DNA of 64,000 bases, from NCBI GenBank assembly GCA_002730035.1, contig PBYU01000023.1:94709-158708 (forward strand), written 5' to 3'. Below the pieces are notes generated by a model. That model saw nothing but the letters and a program-made list of their open reading frames with translations, ran no database searches and was not told the DNA's origin. Positions within the stretch are counted from its first letter, which is position 1; every line of letters begins with the position of its first letter. The position numbers and the translations under genes were made by a program. The stretch comes from Gammaproteobacteria bacterium. GTDB taxonomy: Bacteria > Pseudomonadota > Gammaproteobacteria > Pseudomonadales > Pseudohongiellaceae. Of the stretch, positions 25,670 to 35,540 are shown in pieces.

Positions 25670-27232
25670 ATGCTGCTGCACGATTACCTTGAATACTTCG
25701 CCCGGGAAATTCCGCGGCATCCGCTCGTAGAAATGGGGGATGCGACCCTTTCCTACCGGGAAACGGACGAGCAGGCCAATCGGTTTGCTAACTCACTACT
25801 TTCCAATGGTTTGGTCAAGGGCGATCGCTTCGCCTATATCTCCAAGAATTCCATCGACATGGTCATCATGTACTACGGTGCTTCGAAAGTGGGTGTTATT
25901 CCCGTGCCCTTGAATTATTGCCTCGCCCCACGGGAGTCGTTGTATATCATTAATGACTCCGGCAGCAAAATGGTTTTCTGCCAGCCCGAATTTATCGCCG
26001 GGATTGAATCTGTAAGAAATGAACTGGATTCGGTCTCTGCCTTTATTGTGGTCGATGGTGATGCCGAAATAGTGGGCTGGGCCTCCCTCGAATCCTGGCG
26101 TGTTGAAGATGCTAACAATCCCCGAGCGAAGGTCAGCGAGTCGGAACAGCTGTACCAGATGTACACCAGTGGCACCACCGGTCTGCCCAAAGGTGCCATG
26201 TTGAGTCAGCATTCGGTGTGCTCCAATGTGGAGATGGTGACGCTCTTCGCAAAGATGGCTGTTTCCAACGATCGCAACCTGATTGTCGCGCCTATCTATC
26301 ACGCGGCAGCCGGCATGACTATGATGTCGGTAGTTTCAAATGGCAACACTTTGGTATTGCTCCCGGAATTTGATGCGAGAACAGTTGTCGAGAGTCTGGA
26401 AAAAGATCGCATTACCATGGTGACGCTGGTGCCCGCCATGATCCAGGCCTGTTTGATTGACGTGCCCGACCTGGGTGAGCGTGATTTTCCCCAGCTGCGC
26501 CGCATTACCTATGGCGCCAGTCCAATTGCGCTGGAGACATTGCAGAATGCCATGCAGAAATTCCGTTGCGACTTTGCGCAAGGCTTTGGCATGACAGAGA
26601 TATCCTGTCTTGGTGCAGGCATGGGTCCGGAGATCCACCGACGGGCGCTGGCCGGAGAACCCGGCTTGCTGCTCTCCGCCGGCCGCGCGGTGCTGGGTAC
26701 TGAAATCAGAATCGCCGATGAGAACGATATTGAAGTACCTCGTGGCACTGTTGGAGAAATTCAGGTGCGCGGCCCGCATGTGATGATGGGTTACTGGAAT
26801 AAACCTGAAGCTAGCGAGAAAGCGCTGCGCGGCGGTTGGATGCATAGCGGTGATGCAGCGTGTATGGACGATGAAGGATTTATTTACATTCAGGACCGCA
26901 TCAAGGACATGATCATCTCTGGGGCGGAGAATATCTATCCTGCGGAAATAGAGAGCGCCCTGTTTCAGCATTCTGCTGTGGCCGATGCGGCAGTGATCGG
27001 CATCCCAAGCGATAAATGGGGAGAGTCTGTGCTGGCTTTCCTGGTATTGAAGGAAGGTGAATCGCTCGAGGTGGATGAGGTGGTCGAGTTTTGCCGATCC
27101 CGCCTGGCCGGTTACAAGATTCCCCGCCGGGTAGAATTTATCGAGGAAATTCCACGTAATGCCAGCGGCAAGGTGCTTAAGAGGGACTTGAGGGAGCCCT
27201 ACTGGAAGGGACATGAGAGGAGGGTGGTCTAG
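25670..27232 (+). CDS. AMP-dependent acyl-CoA synthetase/ligase
   Basis: A 520-residue cytoplasmic enzyme of the ANL superfamily. The P-loop YTSGTTGLPKGAML, the adenylate-binding TYGASPIA and YWNKPEAS, the hinge-and-aspartate region MHSGDAACMDDEGF, DRIKDMIISGAENIYP and the C-terminal catalytic Lys in PRNASGKVLKRDL are all present, so it should be active. It activates a carboxylate to acyl-AMP and then to acyl-CoA; chain length cannot be told. The ribosome site is weak. It follows the frameshifted sulfotransferase by 58 bp and is followed by a 233-bp gap. Confidence 0.92.
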   Translation: MLLHDYLEYFAREIPRHPLVEMGDATLSYRETDEQANRFANSLLSNGLVKGDRFAYISKNSIDMVIMYYGASKVGVIPVPLNYCLAPRESLYIINDSGSKMVFCQPEFIAGIESVRNELDSVSAFIVVDGDAEIVGWASLESWRVEDANNPRAKVSESEQLYQMYTSGTTGLPKGAMLSQHSVCSNVEMVTLFAKMAVSNDRNLIVAPIYHAAAGMTMMSVVSNGNTLVLLPEFDARTVVESLEKDRITMVTLVPAMIQACLIDVPDLGERDFPQLRRITYGASPIALETLQNAMQKFRCDFAQGFGMTEISCLGAGMGPEIHRRALAGEPGLLLSAGRAVLGTEIRIADENDIEVPRGTVGEIQVRGPHVMMGYWNKPEASEKALRGGWMHSGDAACMDDEGFIYIQDRIKDMIISGAENIYPAEIESALFQHSAVADAAVIGIPSDKWGESVLAFLVLKEGESLEVDEVVEFCRSRLAGYKIPRRVEFIEEIPRNASGKVLKRDLREPYWKGHERRVV

Positions 27233-27465
27233 AAACTGGAGACTCCAATCCCGGGGCTGACAGGTAGCAATTTCTGCTACTGTACGGCGGCCTCTGTTAC
27301 TCTTTGTTTGCTTTTGATATTGCAGTAAAAACTCGCCTGAGGTAGTGTTTTCCAGTTAGTTAAATAAGAAATGAGAGGCACAGCAGACAGCTAGTTGTCG
27401 CAGGCCAGAAAACCCTGCCAGACCGCCTGAATTGCCCGTAATCCGACCCCGTTGCAGGAGTCACA

Positions 27466-29994
27466 ATGCGCTTGAGAAGCAGGAAATGGATTGGTATGGG
27501 CGGCACGTTCATCGTGGTGCTGGCGGCAGCTCTATTTGGGGGGCTGAATCCCCTCCAGGGGCTTGGTAATTCTGCTACAGCACAGCAAGCCTTCGACGCC
27601 AACGACATGCAGCAGGTGGTAAATTCCTATTGTCTGGCCTGTCATAGCGATGCGCTGGCGACCGCCGGCCTGTCGCTACAGCAAATCGACTTCGCGAATC
27701 CCGGTGCACACTCTGAAATCCTCGAAGCGGTGGTGAAGAAATTGCGCGCTCACATGATGCCTCCCTCGGGTATGCCAAGGCCGACTTTCGAAACCTACGG
27801 AATTATAACCGATTGGTTGGAAAGCGAACTCGATCAGGCCTGGGCAGCCGATCCAGATCCCGGTCGTGTCACTCCCCTGCATCGGATGAGCCGGTATGAA
27901 TACAACAATACGATTAATGATCTGTTAGGTCTTAATGTCGATGTCATGGACCTGTTACCCGGCGATCCAACCGCCGACGGGAGTTTCGATAACATCGCCG
28001 CGGCGCTGCCATTCTCAACCGCCCACATGGAGCGCTACATGTCCGTGGCCCGCCAGGTAACACGCCTGGCAACAGGATTGCCTCCGGCCGGTCCCAGCGT
28101 CACCACCTACGAGACCCCGGTTTATATGAGCCAGGACTGGCGCCAGACCGAAGACATGCCATTTGGGTCTCGTGGCGGCATCTCGGTGACCCATGATTTC
28201 CCCGTCGATGGCGAGTACCAGATTAACATCGAACTCGAAACCAATTATCAGGATTACGTTAAAGGGCTGGGCTGGGCTCAGCAACTCGATGTGCGTCTGG
28301 ACGGTCGCCTGCTGGAGCGTTTTAGCGTGGGCGGCGAAGCACCTGGAACGCCCACGCCATTAAGTTTCAGTGGCACCGGCGAGCCTGGCAGCATCGACTG
28401 GGAACAGTACATGCTTTACCAGGCAACGGAAGGCCTTCAGGTGCGTGTGCCGGTGCAGGCTGGACCTCACTCGGTAACAGTTTCCTACATCAGGCAGCAG
28501 GTCGAAGAAGAGGAAATTCCCCAACCCCGGCAGGGCGGACGACTGCCGGCAAACTCCGAAGCCTACCTTGCCTATCAGAAGGTGCACGCCGTAGAAATAG
28601 GCGGGCCTTACCTCGATGCCAGCGCGGCAGCGGGCTTTGGAGAATCACCCAGTCGCCAGTTAATCTTCTCCTGCTATCCCGAACGTCAGGCAGAAGAGAG
28701 TACCTGTGCTGCAGAAATTCTGACCCGCATGGCACGCCAGGCCTACCGACGCGGCGTAACTGACAACGATGCCGAACTGCTGCTGGAATTCTTCAACCAG
28801 GGTCGCGAGCAGGGCGCTAATTTCGACTCCGGTATTCAGTTCGCCCTGGAATTCATGCTCAGCGATCCGGATTTTCTGATCCGCAGTTACGATGCACCCC
28901 CACAGACCGCCGCTGCAGCTCTGTTTGAGCTCAGCGATCTTGAATTGGCTTCACGACTGGCTTTCTTCCTGTGGAGTAGCGCGCCGGATGAGACTCTGCT
29001 GGCGCTGGCAGAACAAGGCAGGCTCTCCGATCCGCGCATCTACCAGCAGCAGGTGCGGCGCATGCTGGCGGACCAGCGTGGTGTGAAGACGCTGGTCGAG
29101 GACTTTGCGGCCCAGTGGCTCAATTTGCGACGTCTCGATGAAGTGAATATCAATACGGTGCTGTTTCCGCAATACGATGTGAGTCTTATCGAGGCCTTCG
29201 GTCGCGAGACTGAACTGTTTATTGCCGAGACTCTGCAAACTAACGCCAGCATCCTTGAGCTGTTAGGCGCAGACTACACTTTTGTGAATGAACGGCTCGC
29301 CAGGCACTACGGCGTGGAAGGCATCTATGGCAGTCGTTTCCGTAAGGCGATGTTGCCGGATACAACACAACGCGGTGGGCTATTGGCACAGGGTGCCCTG
29401 CTAACCGTAACATCTTATCCTGGCCGGACATCACCAGTTTTGCGCGGCAAGTGGCTGTTGGACAATATGCTCGGCACGCCACCACCACCACCGCCACCGA
29501 ATGTACCGATTCTTCCGGGAGCGGGCGCGGGTGAAGCACCGGCTTCGATTCGTGAGCGGCTGGCACAACACCGGGCCGACCCGATCTGTTCATCCTGTCA
29601 TACCGTGATTGATCCAATTGGCTTCGCGTTGGAGAATTTCGACGTCATTGGTGCCTGGCGCGAGTTCGACGAAGTGGGCAATCCTGTGGATCCCAATGGC
29701 ACCTATCCGGGTGGCGTGGAGTTCGCCGGTTATGCCGACTTGCGAGACTGGATGCTGGATCGTCCCGATCGCTTTGCCCATACCCTGACAGAGAAGCTGA
29801 TGACTTACGCCCTCGGGCGGCGCGTCGAATACTATGATCAGCCCGTAGTCAGGCAGATCGTACGCGATGCAGCGCTTGAAGATTACAGCTGGTCGGCGAT
29901 CGTACTGGGAATCGTGGAGAGTCCGGCGTTCAAGATGAGTCGGGCTCCAGTTCAACTGGCCGAGAACAATAACAATGAAGCAGTCGATCCCTAG
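27466..29994 (+). CDS. DUF1592/DUF1588/DUF1585 haem protein
   Basis: An 842-residue exported protein (hydrophobic N-terminus about 8-30; AGGAG six bases before the ATG). A c-type haem site, CLACH, is at residues 56-60. Then come a DUF1587-like start (YNNTINDLLGL), a carbohydrate-binding-like middle, DUF1592 (ELASRLAFFLWSS), DUF1588 (RGGLLAQGALLT, then a run of seven prolines), a second CSSCH site at about 708-712, and a DUF1585-like end (MTYALGRRVEYYD). These proteins are known widely from planctomycetes and marine gammaproteobacteria, always beside DUF1552 proteins; their biochemical role is not established. Two haem sites suggest electron transfer. It is the first gene of the 27-36 kb block. 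Confidence 0.92.
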   Translation: MRLRSRKWIGMGGTFIVVLAAALFGGLNPLQGLGNSATAQQAFDANDMQQVVNSYCLACHSDALATAGLSLQQIDFANPGAHSEILEAVVKKLRAHMMPPSGMPRPTFETYGIITDWLESELDQAWAADPDPGRVTPLHRMSRYEYNNTINDLLGLNVDVMDLLPGDPTADGSFDNIAAALPFSTAHMERYMSVARQVTRLATGLPPAGPSVTTYETPVYMSQDWRQTEDMPFGSRGGISVTHDFPVDGEYQINIELETNYQDYVKGLGWAQQLDVRLDGRLLERFSVGGEAPGTPTPLSFSGTGEPGSIDWEQYMLYQATEGLQVRVPVQAGPHSVTVSYIRQQVEEEEIPQPRQGGRLPANSEAYLAYQKVHAVEIGGPYLDASAAAGFGESPSRQLIFSCYPERQAEESTCAAEILTRMARQAYRRGVTDNDAELLLEFFNQGREQGANFDSGIQFALEFMLSDPDFLIRSYDAPPQTAAAALFELSDLELASRLAFFLWSSAPDETLLALAEQGRLSDPRIYQQQVRRMLADQRGVKTLVEDFAAQWLNLRRLDEVNINTVLFPQYDVSLIEAFGRETELFIAETLQTNASILELLGADYTFVNERLARHYGVEGIYGSRFRKAMLPDTTQRGGLLAQGALLTVTSYPGRTSPVLRGKWLLDNMLGTPPPPPPPNVPILPGAGAGEAPASIRERLAQHRADPICSSCHTVIDPIGFALENFDVIGAWREFDEVGNPVDPNGTYPGGVEFAGYADLRDWMLDRPDRFAHTLTEKLMTYALGRRVEYYDQPVVRQIVRDAALEDYSWSAIVLGIVESPAFKMSRAPVQLAENNNNEAVDP

Positions 29995-30096
29995 CTCGAC
30001 TGAGTGAGTCAAGGCGGTCTGGAATCAAGTTACTCTGACCCCGTTGATCTGCAACATTTACGAGAATAGCTGTCCCTGCTGAGAGGAAACGAAAAG

Positions 30097-31440
30097 ATGC
30101 GTAACGGCAAACAAGAGCTCAATAGAGTGGTAAACATCAGTACCGGCAAGTCGCTTTCCCGCCGCACGCTGCTCAAGGGTGCTGGTGCCGCGTTGGCGCT
30201 GCCAATGCTGGACGCCATGACGCCGGCATTTGCACAGTCTCCCGCCCCGATTCATCGTTTTCAAACCGTCTATATACCCAATGGCATGGCCATGGATTAC
30301 TGGTTGCCTACCAGCGTTGGACGGGATTACGAATTAACACCAGTCCTCAAGCCTCTTGCCAGATACCGTGACAAGATGATGGTGCTGTCGGGGCTCAACG
30401 CCAACTGGAATGTTGCCCACGCCGGTGCCGGTGGTTCATTTCTGACTGGTATCACCCGTGGTGGCAAAAACGAGACCGATATTCTGGCCGACATCTCTAT
30501 CGACCAGCTGTTGGCGAATAAACTGGGCAAGGAGACACAACTGTCTTCACTGGAACTGTCCATGGATGCACCAGCGCTGGCCGGTGCCTGCACAGTAAAC
30601 CTGAGCTGTGTGTATACCCACACACTCTCCTGGCGTGGTGCGACCGATCCGTTGCCAACAGAACACAATCCCAGGGCCTTTTTTGAACGCCTGTTCGGCG
30701 ATAGTGGCAGTACGGCACGGGATGCCCGGGAAGCCCGGCTGAGGCAACAGAGCAGCATCCTCGATGCGGTATTGCAAAGGTTGTCTACCCTGGAATCACA
30801 ACTCGGGGCGGAAGACCGGCACCTGGTCAATAGCTACACCGATTCGGTGCGCGATATCGAGCGCCGCATTCAGAAGGCCGAAGAACAGATCGATCTGGAC
30901 CTGCCGGAACTGGCCCAACCCGCCGGTGTTCCGCCAGTGTTCGAAGACCACATGGAAATTATGCAGGACCTGCAGGTATTAGCGCTGCAAACCGACTTGA
31001 CTCGAGTGATCACGTTCATGATGAGTAAAGAGCAGAGCGCGCGGCCCTATCCGCAGATCGGCGTGCCCGATGCCCACCATCCGCTGTCGCATCACAACAA
31101 TGTCACGGATCTGGTCGACCGGATGTCCAAGATCAATACCCACCACACCACACTGTTCTCCAACTACTTAGGCAAACTGGCGGCTATTCCGGAAGGCGAT
31201 GGCAGCTTGCTGGACAACATGACCATTCTGTACGGTGGTGGCTTGTCCAACAGCACGGTGCACTCGGGTACTAACCTGCCCATTCTGCTGGTCGGCGGTG
31301 GAGCTGGCTGGTTGAAGGGCGGTGAGCACAGACACTACCCGAACGAACCGACCATGGCCGATTTGCATCTGAGCCTGATGCAGAAGTTCGATCTTCATGT
31401 CGACAAACTCGGCGGTAGCAGCGGACCCATATCTATCTAG
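30097..31440 (+). CDS. DUF1552 domain-containing Tat-exported protein
   Basis: A 447-residue protein with a twin-arginine signal: SLSRRTLLKGAGAALALPMLD at about 20-40, cleaved near AFAQS. AGAGGA precedes the start. The body matches DUF1552: QTVYIPNGMAMDYWLP, AHAGAGGSFLTG, and the C-terminal TILYGGGLSNS and LLVGGGAGW, which recall the sulfatase/DUF1501-like alkaline phosphatase fold. It is the standard partner of DUF1592 proteins, separated here by about 100 bp. Export by Tat suggests folding or cofactor insertion in the cytoplasm. The function is unknown. Confidence 0.92.
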   Translation: MRNGKQELNRVVNISTGKSLSRRTLLKGAGAALALPMLDAMTPAFAQSPAPIHRFQTVYIPNGMAMDYWLPTSVGRDYELTPVLKPLARYRDKMMVLSGLNANWNVAHAGAGGSFLTGITRGGKNETDILADISIDQLLANKLGKETQLSSLELSMDAPALAGACTVNLSCVYTHTLSWRGATDPLPTEHNPRAFFERLFGDSGSTARDAREARLRQQSSILDAVLQRLSTLESQLGAEDRHLVNSYTDSVRDIERRIQKAEEQIDLDLPELAQPAGVPPVFEDHMEIMQDLQVLALQTDLTRVITFMMSKEQSARPYPQIGVPDAHHPLSHHNNVTDLVDRMSKINTHHTTLFSNYLGKLAAIPEGDGSLLDNMTILYGGGLSNSTVHSGTNLPILLVGGGAGWLKGGEHRHYPNEPTMADLHLSLMQKFDLHVDKLGGSSGPISI

Positions 31441-31496
31441 CCCACACCTTAAGGATCAGAGCAAAGACTCACTAGTCTCAGCTGGACATAGCATTC

Positions 31497-32894
31497 ATGA
31501 AGTCATCCAAGAAAAACCACTGTCTATTCATTCTGGCCCCAATTCTCTGCTTCCTGGCGGCACAGGCATTTGCCCAGAACATACCGGTACTAGTCAGCCT
31601 GGCCAAGGATGCCAAGTGGGTAGAGCTGGAAAACCTGCTCGAAGACGGATTGAATCCCAACGTTGTTTACGGAGACGGCAGTACGGCGCTGCACTGGTCC
31701 AGTTACCATGACAGCGTAGCTAGCACACGTTTATTACTCGACGCTGGCGCCGACGTGAACGCCGTAACCGACCTGGGTGTAACTGCTCTATGGCTGGCCG
31801 CTGAAAATGGCAATGCCACCCTGGTGGAGGCCTTATTGCAGGCCGGTGCAGATCCGACTATTCCCTTGCTCTCTGGCGAAACCATCGTCATGACGGCGGC
31901 CCAGAGTGGTAACGGCGACGTGGTCCGTGCCTTGCTCGCCGCCGGTGCCGATCCCAACGCTGCCGTTACCCGAGAACAGACCGCCCTGATGTGGGCTGCT
32001 TCGCGGGGACACTCCAGTGCCGTAGAAGCACTGTTAGAGTTCGGTGCCGACGTGGATGCCAGATCACTGGTGCGTACCCAATATGTGAAGTCAGAGAAAG
32101 AACAGGACAGTCATCCAGACTACAAGTATTGGATCGAGCAGGGCGGCAATACGGCCTTGATTTTTGCCGCGCGCTCCGGCGATTTGCGCTCAGCTCAATT
32201 ACTCGTCGAAGCGGGTAGCGACATAAATGGATTATCAGCCTTCGGGACCAGCCCGGCCATCATGGCAGTACACGGAGGCAATGCCGAGTTACTGGACTAT
32301 CTGTTACAGAATGGTGCCGACACCGAATCGAACAACAGCGGCCACACTGCCCTGCACGCCGCCGTACAACGTGGCGATCGTGATGCCGTAAACGTATTGT
32401 TGAGGCATGGTGCAAATGTGGAAGCGATTCTCGAGAAACCGACTCCAGTGCGACGCCAGGCTGCGGACTACAACTTTCACGATGCCTTGCTCGGATCTAC
32501 GCCCCTATGGCTTGCAGCAAGGTTTTCCGAACCCTTGATCATGGAAGTCTTGTTAGGGGTAGGTGCCGATCCGCTGACGGTTAACAACATGAGTTACCCG
32601 GCACAGCGCCTCGGTGAGCCTTATATTGCGGACGAAGGTGCGATAAATCTGGTCATGGCCGCAATGGGCATGGGTCATGCACGCCTGCGCATCAGCTGGG
32701 GCACTCCGGAACGCCGCGCCGGCCAACTGCAGGACCGAGAGTCCCTGGCACTCGATTCGGTAATGCTTGCCGTGCAAGCCGGGGCCGACATCAACGCAAC
32801 AAATGCCGAGGGACAGACTGCGCTGGCCTTTGCCAAACAACGCCGCTATGCATCGATTGTATCTTTCCTCGAGGCAGCGGGTGCTACTGAGTAG
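31497..32894 (+). CDS. Exported ankyrin-repeat protein
   Basis: A 465-residue protein with a signal peptide (about 1-27, ending AFAQN) and about nine ankyrin repeats across residues 45-465, recognisable by recurring ALHWSSYH, LLDAGADVN, ALWLAAENGN and LLAAGADPN. An inserted segment at about 195-225 (VKSEKEQDSHPDYKYW) interrupts the array, a loop I associate with this family. It should be a periplasmic protein-binding scaffold. It follows the DUF1552 gene by 56 bp; the DUF1592-DUF1552-ankyrin order is one I have met in other marine gammaproteobacteria, implying a joint role. Confidence 0.93.
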   Translation: MKSSKKNHCLFILAPILCFLAAQAFAQNIPVLVSLAKDAKWVELENLLEDGLNPNVVYGDGSTALHWSSYHDSVASTRLLLDAGADVNAVTDLGVTALWLAAENGNATLVEALLQAGADPTIPLLSGETIVMTAAQSGNGDVVRALLAAGADPNAAVTREQTALMWAASRGHSSAVEALLEFGADVDARSLVRTQYVKSEKEQDSHPDYKYWIEQGGNTALIFAARSGDLRSAQLLVEAGSDINGLSAFGTSPAIMAVHGGNAELLDYLLQNGADTESNNSGHTALHAAVQRGDRDAVNVLLRHGANVEAILEKPTPVRRQAADYNFHDALLGSTPLWLAARFSEPLIMEVLLGVGADPLTVNNMSYPAQRLGEPYIADEGAINLVMAAMGMGHARLRISWGTPERRAGQLQDRESLALDSVMLAVQAGADINATNAEGQTALAFAKQRRYASIVSFLEAAGATE

Positions 32895-32999
32895 ATATTC
32901 GTGGACAGATTTATTTTCTTCCAGGAATTCGGTTCTCTGTAAACCTCATCTCGAGTCACTGAAAAATGGATCTATCCCTAAGTCAACAGGGAATAAAAA

Positions 33000-34544
33000 A
33001 TGATGAAGCTGCGTTATAAGATTTCTCTGTTAGTATTTCCCGCTATTCTGATAATCCCAGTGACTGCCTTCTCGCAGGCTGAAGCGTACTCCGGTGTTAC
33101 CGCTTCTATGCGCATGTTCCAGGACAACTGTGCGGTGTGCCATGGTGAGAACCTGGAAGGAGCGGCACAGGGAACACCACTGCGAGGTGTGCTTCGCCAT
33201 GGCGAGTCCATGGGTGATCTGATTGCCAGTATCAGTAGAGGGTATGAGACCTCGGGAATGCCTACCTGGCGGGATATCTTCAGTCCGACACAAATTCGCA
33301 GCATCGCGATGTATATTCTGGAGACTCGCGCCAACGTGGACTATGTGACTTCAAATTTCGAAATGCCGCTCTCGGTCCCAGAAGATGAAATCGAGAGTGA
33401 GCTACATAGTTTCCGGTTGGAGACACTCGTCAGTGACCTGAATCCACTGCCGTTCTCTATCGAACCATTACCCGATGGCCGCCTGTTACTGACAGAGAAG
33501 ACCCAGGGTGTCAGCATCATCAGCCTGGATGGGGAACAGTCGGAGCTGATTCGTGGTATTCCGAAGGCCTATGATGATATCTACCGACTGGATACACGCC
33601 TGGATATAGAAAGAGGCATGGGGTGGATGTTTGATATTGTGCTGCATCCGAATTACGCAGAGAACAGTTGGGTATACCTCTACTTTAGTGATCGCTGTGA
33701 GGATTGCAATGAGCTGAGTAAGGAAAGAGATCGCCCGGTGTCCATGAACAAACTGGTGCGCGGCAGGATTGAAGGAGGGCAGTGGCAGGACGAGGAAATT
33801 ATCTGGCAAGCTCAAGCGGAACATTACTCACTTGCAGGCGACGTGGGCGCCGGCGGCCGTGTTGCCTTCGACAATTTCGGCCGTGTCTATTTCAGCGTAG
33901 GGATGAAAGGCGGGGGCAATGCCCGTGGCATACAAGATCTGTCCACACCCTGGGGCAAGATTCACCGGGTCAATGATGACGGCAGCATTCCGCAGGACAA
34001 TCCCTTCGCCGGTCGCGACGATGTCTATAGAAGCATCTTTACTTTCGGCCATCGCAGCCCCCAGGGGCTGGAGTTTGATACTCAGACTGGCCAGTTATGG
34101 GGAACAGAACATGGGCCTCGGGGTGGGGACGAGGTCAATCTCCTGCTAGCGGGTCGCAACTATGGTTGGCCGCTCTATTCCCTGGGCATGGACTACGATG
34201 GTACGCCGGTGGAGTACGGCAAGGACCTGGGTATAGCATTCGAGTTGTCCGATATCGAACAGCCAGTGGTGGATTTGACACCTTCTCCTGCCGTATCCAG
34301 CTTTATTATTTCAGACAGTATAAATTTTCCCGAATGGGAGGGAGATTTCCTGGTCGGTTCGCTAAAGGCACGCAGCCTGTTTCGTTTCGTTATCGAGAAT
34401 AATGAACTGGTGCATCGAGAGACTCTAATAGAGGGCTTCGGCCGCATTCGTGATATCGAAGCAGGATTCGACGGTGATATTTACCTATTGCTGGAGCATA
34501 GCTCAGGCGGCAAAATTGTCAGGCTGGTCCCTGTGGAAAAATAG
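33000..34544 (+). CDS. Cytochrome c-PQQ-type sugar dehydrogenase fusion
   Basis: A 514-residue exported protein (signal about 1-26; the start may be ATG 33000 or 33003). Residues about 30-105 form a cytochrome c domain with CAVCH at 44-48 and the axial-Met region around GMPTWRDIFSP. The rest, from about 125, is a six-bladed propeller of the glucose/sorbosone dehydrogenase (PQQ-dependent sugar dehydrogenase) family: PFSIEPLPDGRLLLTEK, GLEFD and EHGPRGGDEVN. It probably oxidises a sugar or aldehyde in the periplasm with electrons leaving through haem c. No PQQ synthesis genes are in the window. It follows the ankyrin gene by 105 bp. Confidence 0.92.
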   Translation: MMKLRYKISLLVFPAILIIPVTAFSQAEAYSGVTASMRMFQDNCAVCHGENLEGAAQGTPLRGVLRHGESMGDLIASISRGYETSGMPTWRDIFSPTQIRSIAMYILETRANVDYVTSNFEMPLSVPEDEIESELHSFRLETLVSDLNPLPFSIEPLPDGRLLLTEKTQGVSIISLDGEQSELIRGIPKAYDDIYRLDTRLDIERGMGWMFDIVLHPNYAENSWVYLYFSDRCEDCNELSKERDRPVSMNKLVRGRIEGGQWQDEEIIWQAQAEHYSLAGDVGAGGRVAFDNFGRVYFSVGMKGGGNARGIQDLSTPWGKIHRVNDDGSIPQDNPFAGRDDVYRSIFTFGHRSPQGLEFDTQTGQLWGTEHGPRGGDEVNLLLAGRNYGWPLYSLGMDYDGTPVEYGKDLGIAFELSDIEQPVVDLTPSPAVSSFIISDSINFPEWEGDFLVGSLKARSLFRFVIENNELVHRETLIEGFGRIRDIEAGFDGDIYLLLEHSSGGKIVRLVPVEK

Positions 34545-34600
34545 ATCTATTCAAAATTGTTTCTTTTTACGTAGATTGACAGCGGTTTCAGGAGTAGGCA

Positions 34601-34732
34601 ATGGTTGAACAAAAGCGAAATGAAAAGGGTCGGAGAGGCGGCGATCGTAGGACTAATAAGCAGGCATCTGAAGAGTACCAGGAGAAGGATCGCAGAATAT
34701 CCAATCGCAGAGAGGGACAGCGAAGGAAATAG
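34601..34732 (+). CDS. 43-residue highly basic small protein
   Basis: This ORF is below the track's size limit. ATG at 34601 follows AGGAG (34590-34594) by six bases, a clear ribosome site, and the frame encodes 43 residues ending with TAG. About half of the residues are charged, mostly Arg and Lys, with recurring DRR/NRR patterns (GGDRRTNKQ, KDRRISNRRE). The 62-residue ORF that the track gives here (34605-34793) is another frame without a ribosome site. Similar short Arg-rich RRxxxDRR-type proteins are familiar from Gammaproteobacteria, without known function. Nucleic-acid or ribosome binding is possible by charge alone. It lies between the sugar dehydrogenase and the cytochrome b gene. Confidence 0.7.
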   Translation: MVEQKRNEKGRRGGDRRTNKQASEEYQEKDRRISNRREGQRRK

Positions 34733-34799
34733 GTATTGGTGCCTTACTCTCTACAGGCACATAATCAAGGTGGCAGGGAACAATAGGTGGTGATAAAGC

Positions 34800-35537
34800 G
34801 TGGAAAATGATTCAGCAATCCAGCAAACTAGGCACTGGGTCCATCGGCACAGCTACAATGCCCGAATCTCTCATTGGATCAATGTCCTCTGCTTTGTCTA
34901 CCTGTTGCTGAGTGGCCTCATGATGTTCCTGCAATTTCCCGAGCTTTATTGGGGGAAGGTTGGTTTCCAAGGCTATGATGCCGTATTTAAACTGTCTGAT
35001 TGGGGACTCTCCTGGGAAGAAGCGGATGCGCTGGGCAACCGGCGTTGGGGTAGAAATTATCACTATCTGTTCGCCTGGGTATTTGTCATTAATGGACTGA
35101 TCTTTTTGGGATGGAATCTTTGGCAGAAGCGTTTCTACAGCAAAATGCTGCCGAGCCGTGAAGAACTATCCCGTAAGCATCTCATAGCAGATATGAAGAA
35201 TCATATACAGTTTCGTGCGCCAACAGGTACAGCAACGCGGCAGTACAGTGTGCTTCAGAAAATTTCTTACTTGATAGTGTTGTTTGTGTTGTTCCCTTTC
35301 ATGATTGTCAGCGGCCTCGCACAAACGCCAGCTTTTACTGCTATCTCGCCCGAGCTAATCGACCTGTTCGGGGGGCGACAAACAGCTCGGACCCTGCATG
35401 TCGTCTGTACCGTGTTGTTGTTGCTATTTGTGGTTATTCACCTGATCGAAGTATTTATTGCCGGCGTTGTAAATCAAGTCCGCTCGATGATCACTGGCAA
35501 GTACGCAGTACTAACCCAGAGTGCTGAGGGAGATTAA
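34800..35537 (+). CDS. Cytochrome b/b561-type membrane subunit
   Basis: A 245-residue inner-membrane protein starting with GTG at 34800, after AGGTGG. It has four to five hydrophobic helices, with histidines at haem-b positions: HRHSYNARISHW before TM1, YHYLFAW in the second helix, and the last-helix pair in HVVCTVLLLLFVVIHLIEV. It fits the family of di-haem subunits that anchor thiosulfate reductases, hydrogenases and sulfite-oxidase-like enzymes to quinone. The stop at 35537 lies three bases before the Mo-oxidoreductase start, so the two form a functional pair. Confidence 0.9.
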   Translation: MENDSAIQQTRHWVHRHSYNARISHWINVLCFVYLLLSGLMMFLQFPELYWGKVGFQGYDAVFKLSDWGLSWEEADALGNRRWGRNYHYLFAWVFVINGLIFLGWNLWQKRFYSKMLPSREELSRKHLIADMKNHIQFRAPTGTATRQYSVLQKISYLIVLFVLFPFMIVSGLAQTPAFTAISPELIDLFGGRQTARTLHVVCTVLLLLFVVIHLIEVFIAGVVNQVRSMITGKYAVLTQSAEGD

Positions 35538-35540
35538 GAA

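Noticed and set aside
34605-34793. 62-residue ORF in the track
   Set aside because: It is a different frame over the 43-residue basic gene, which has the good ribosome site.
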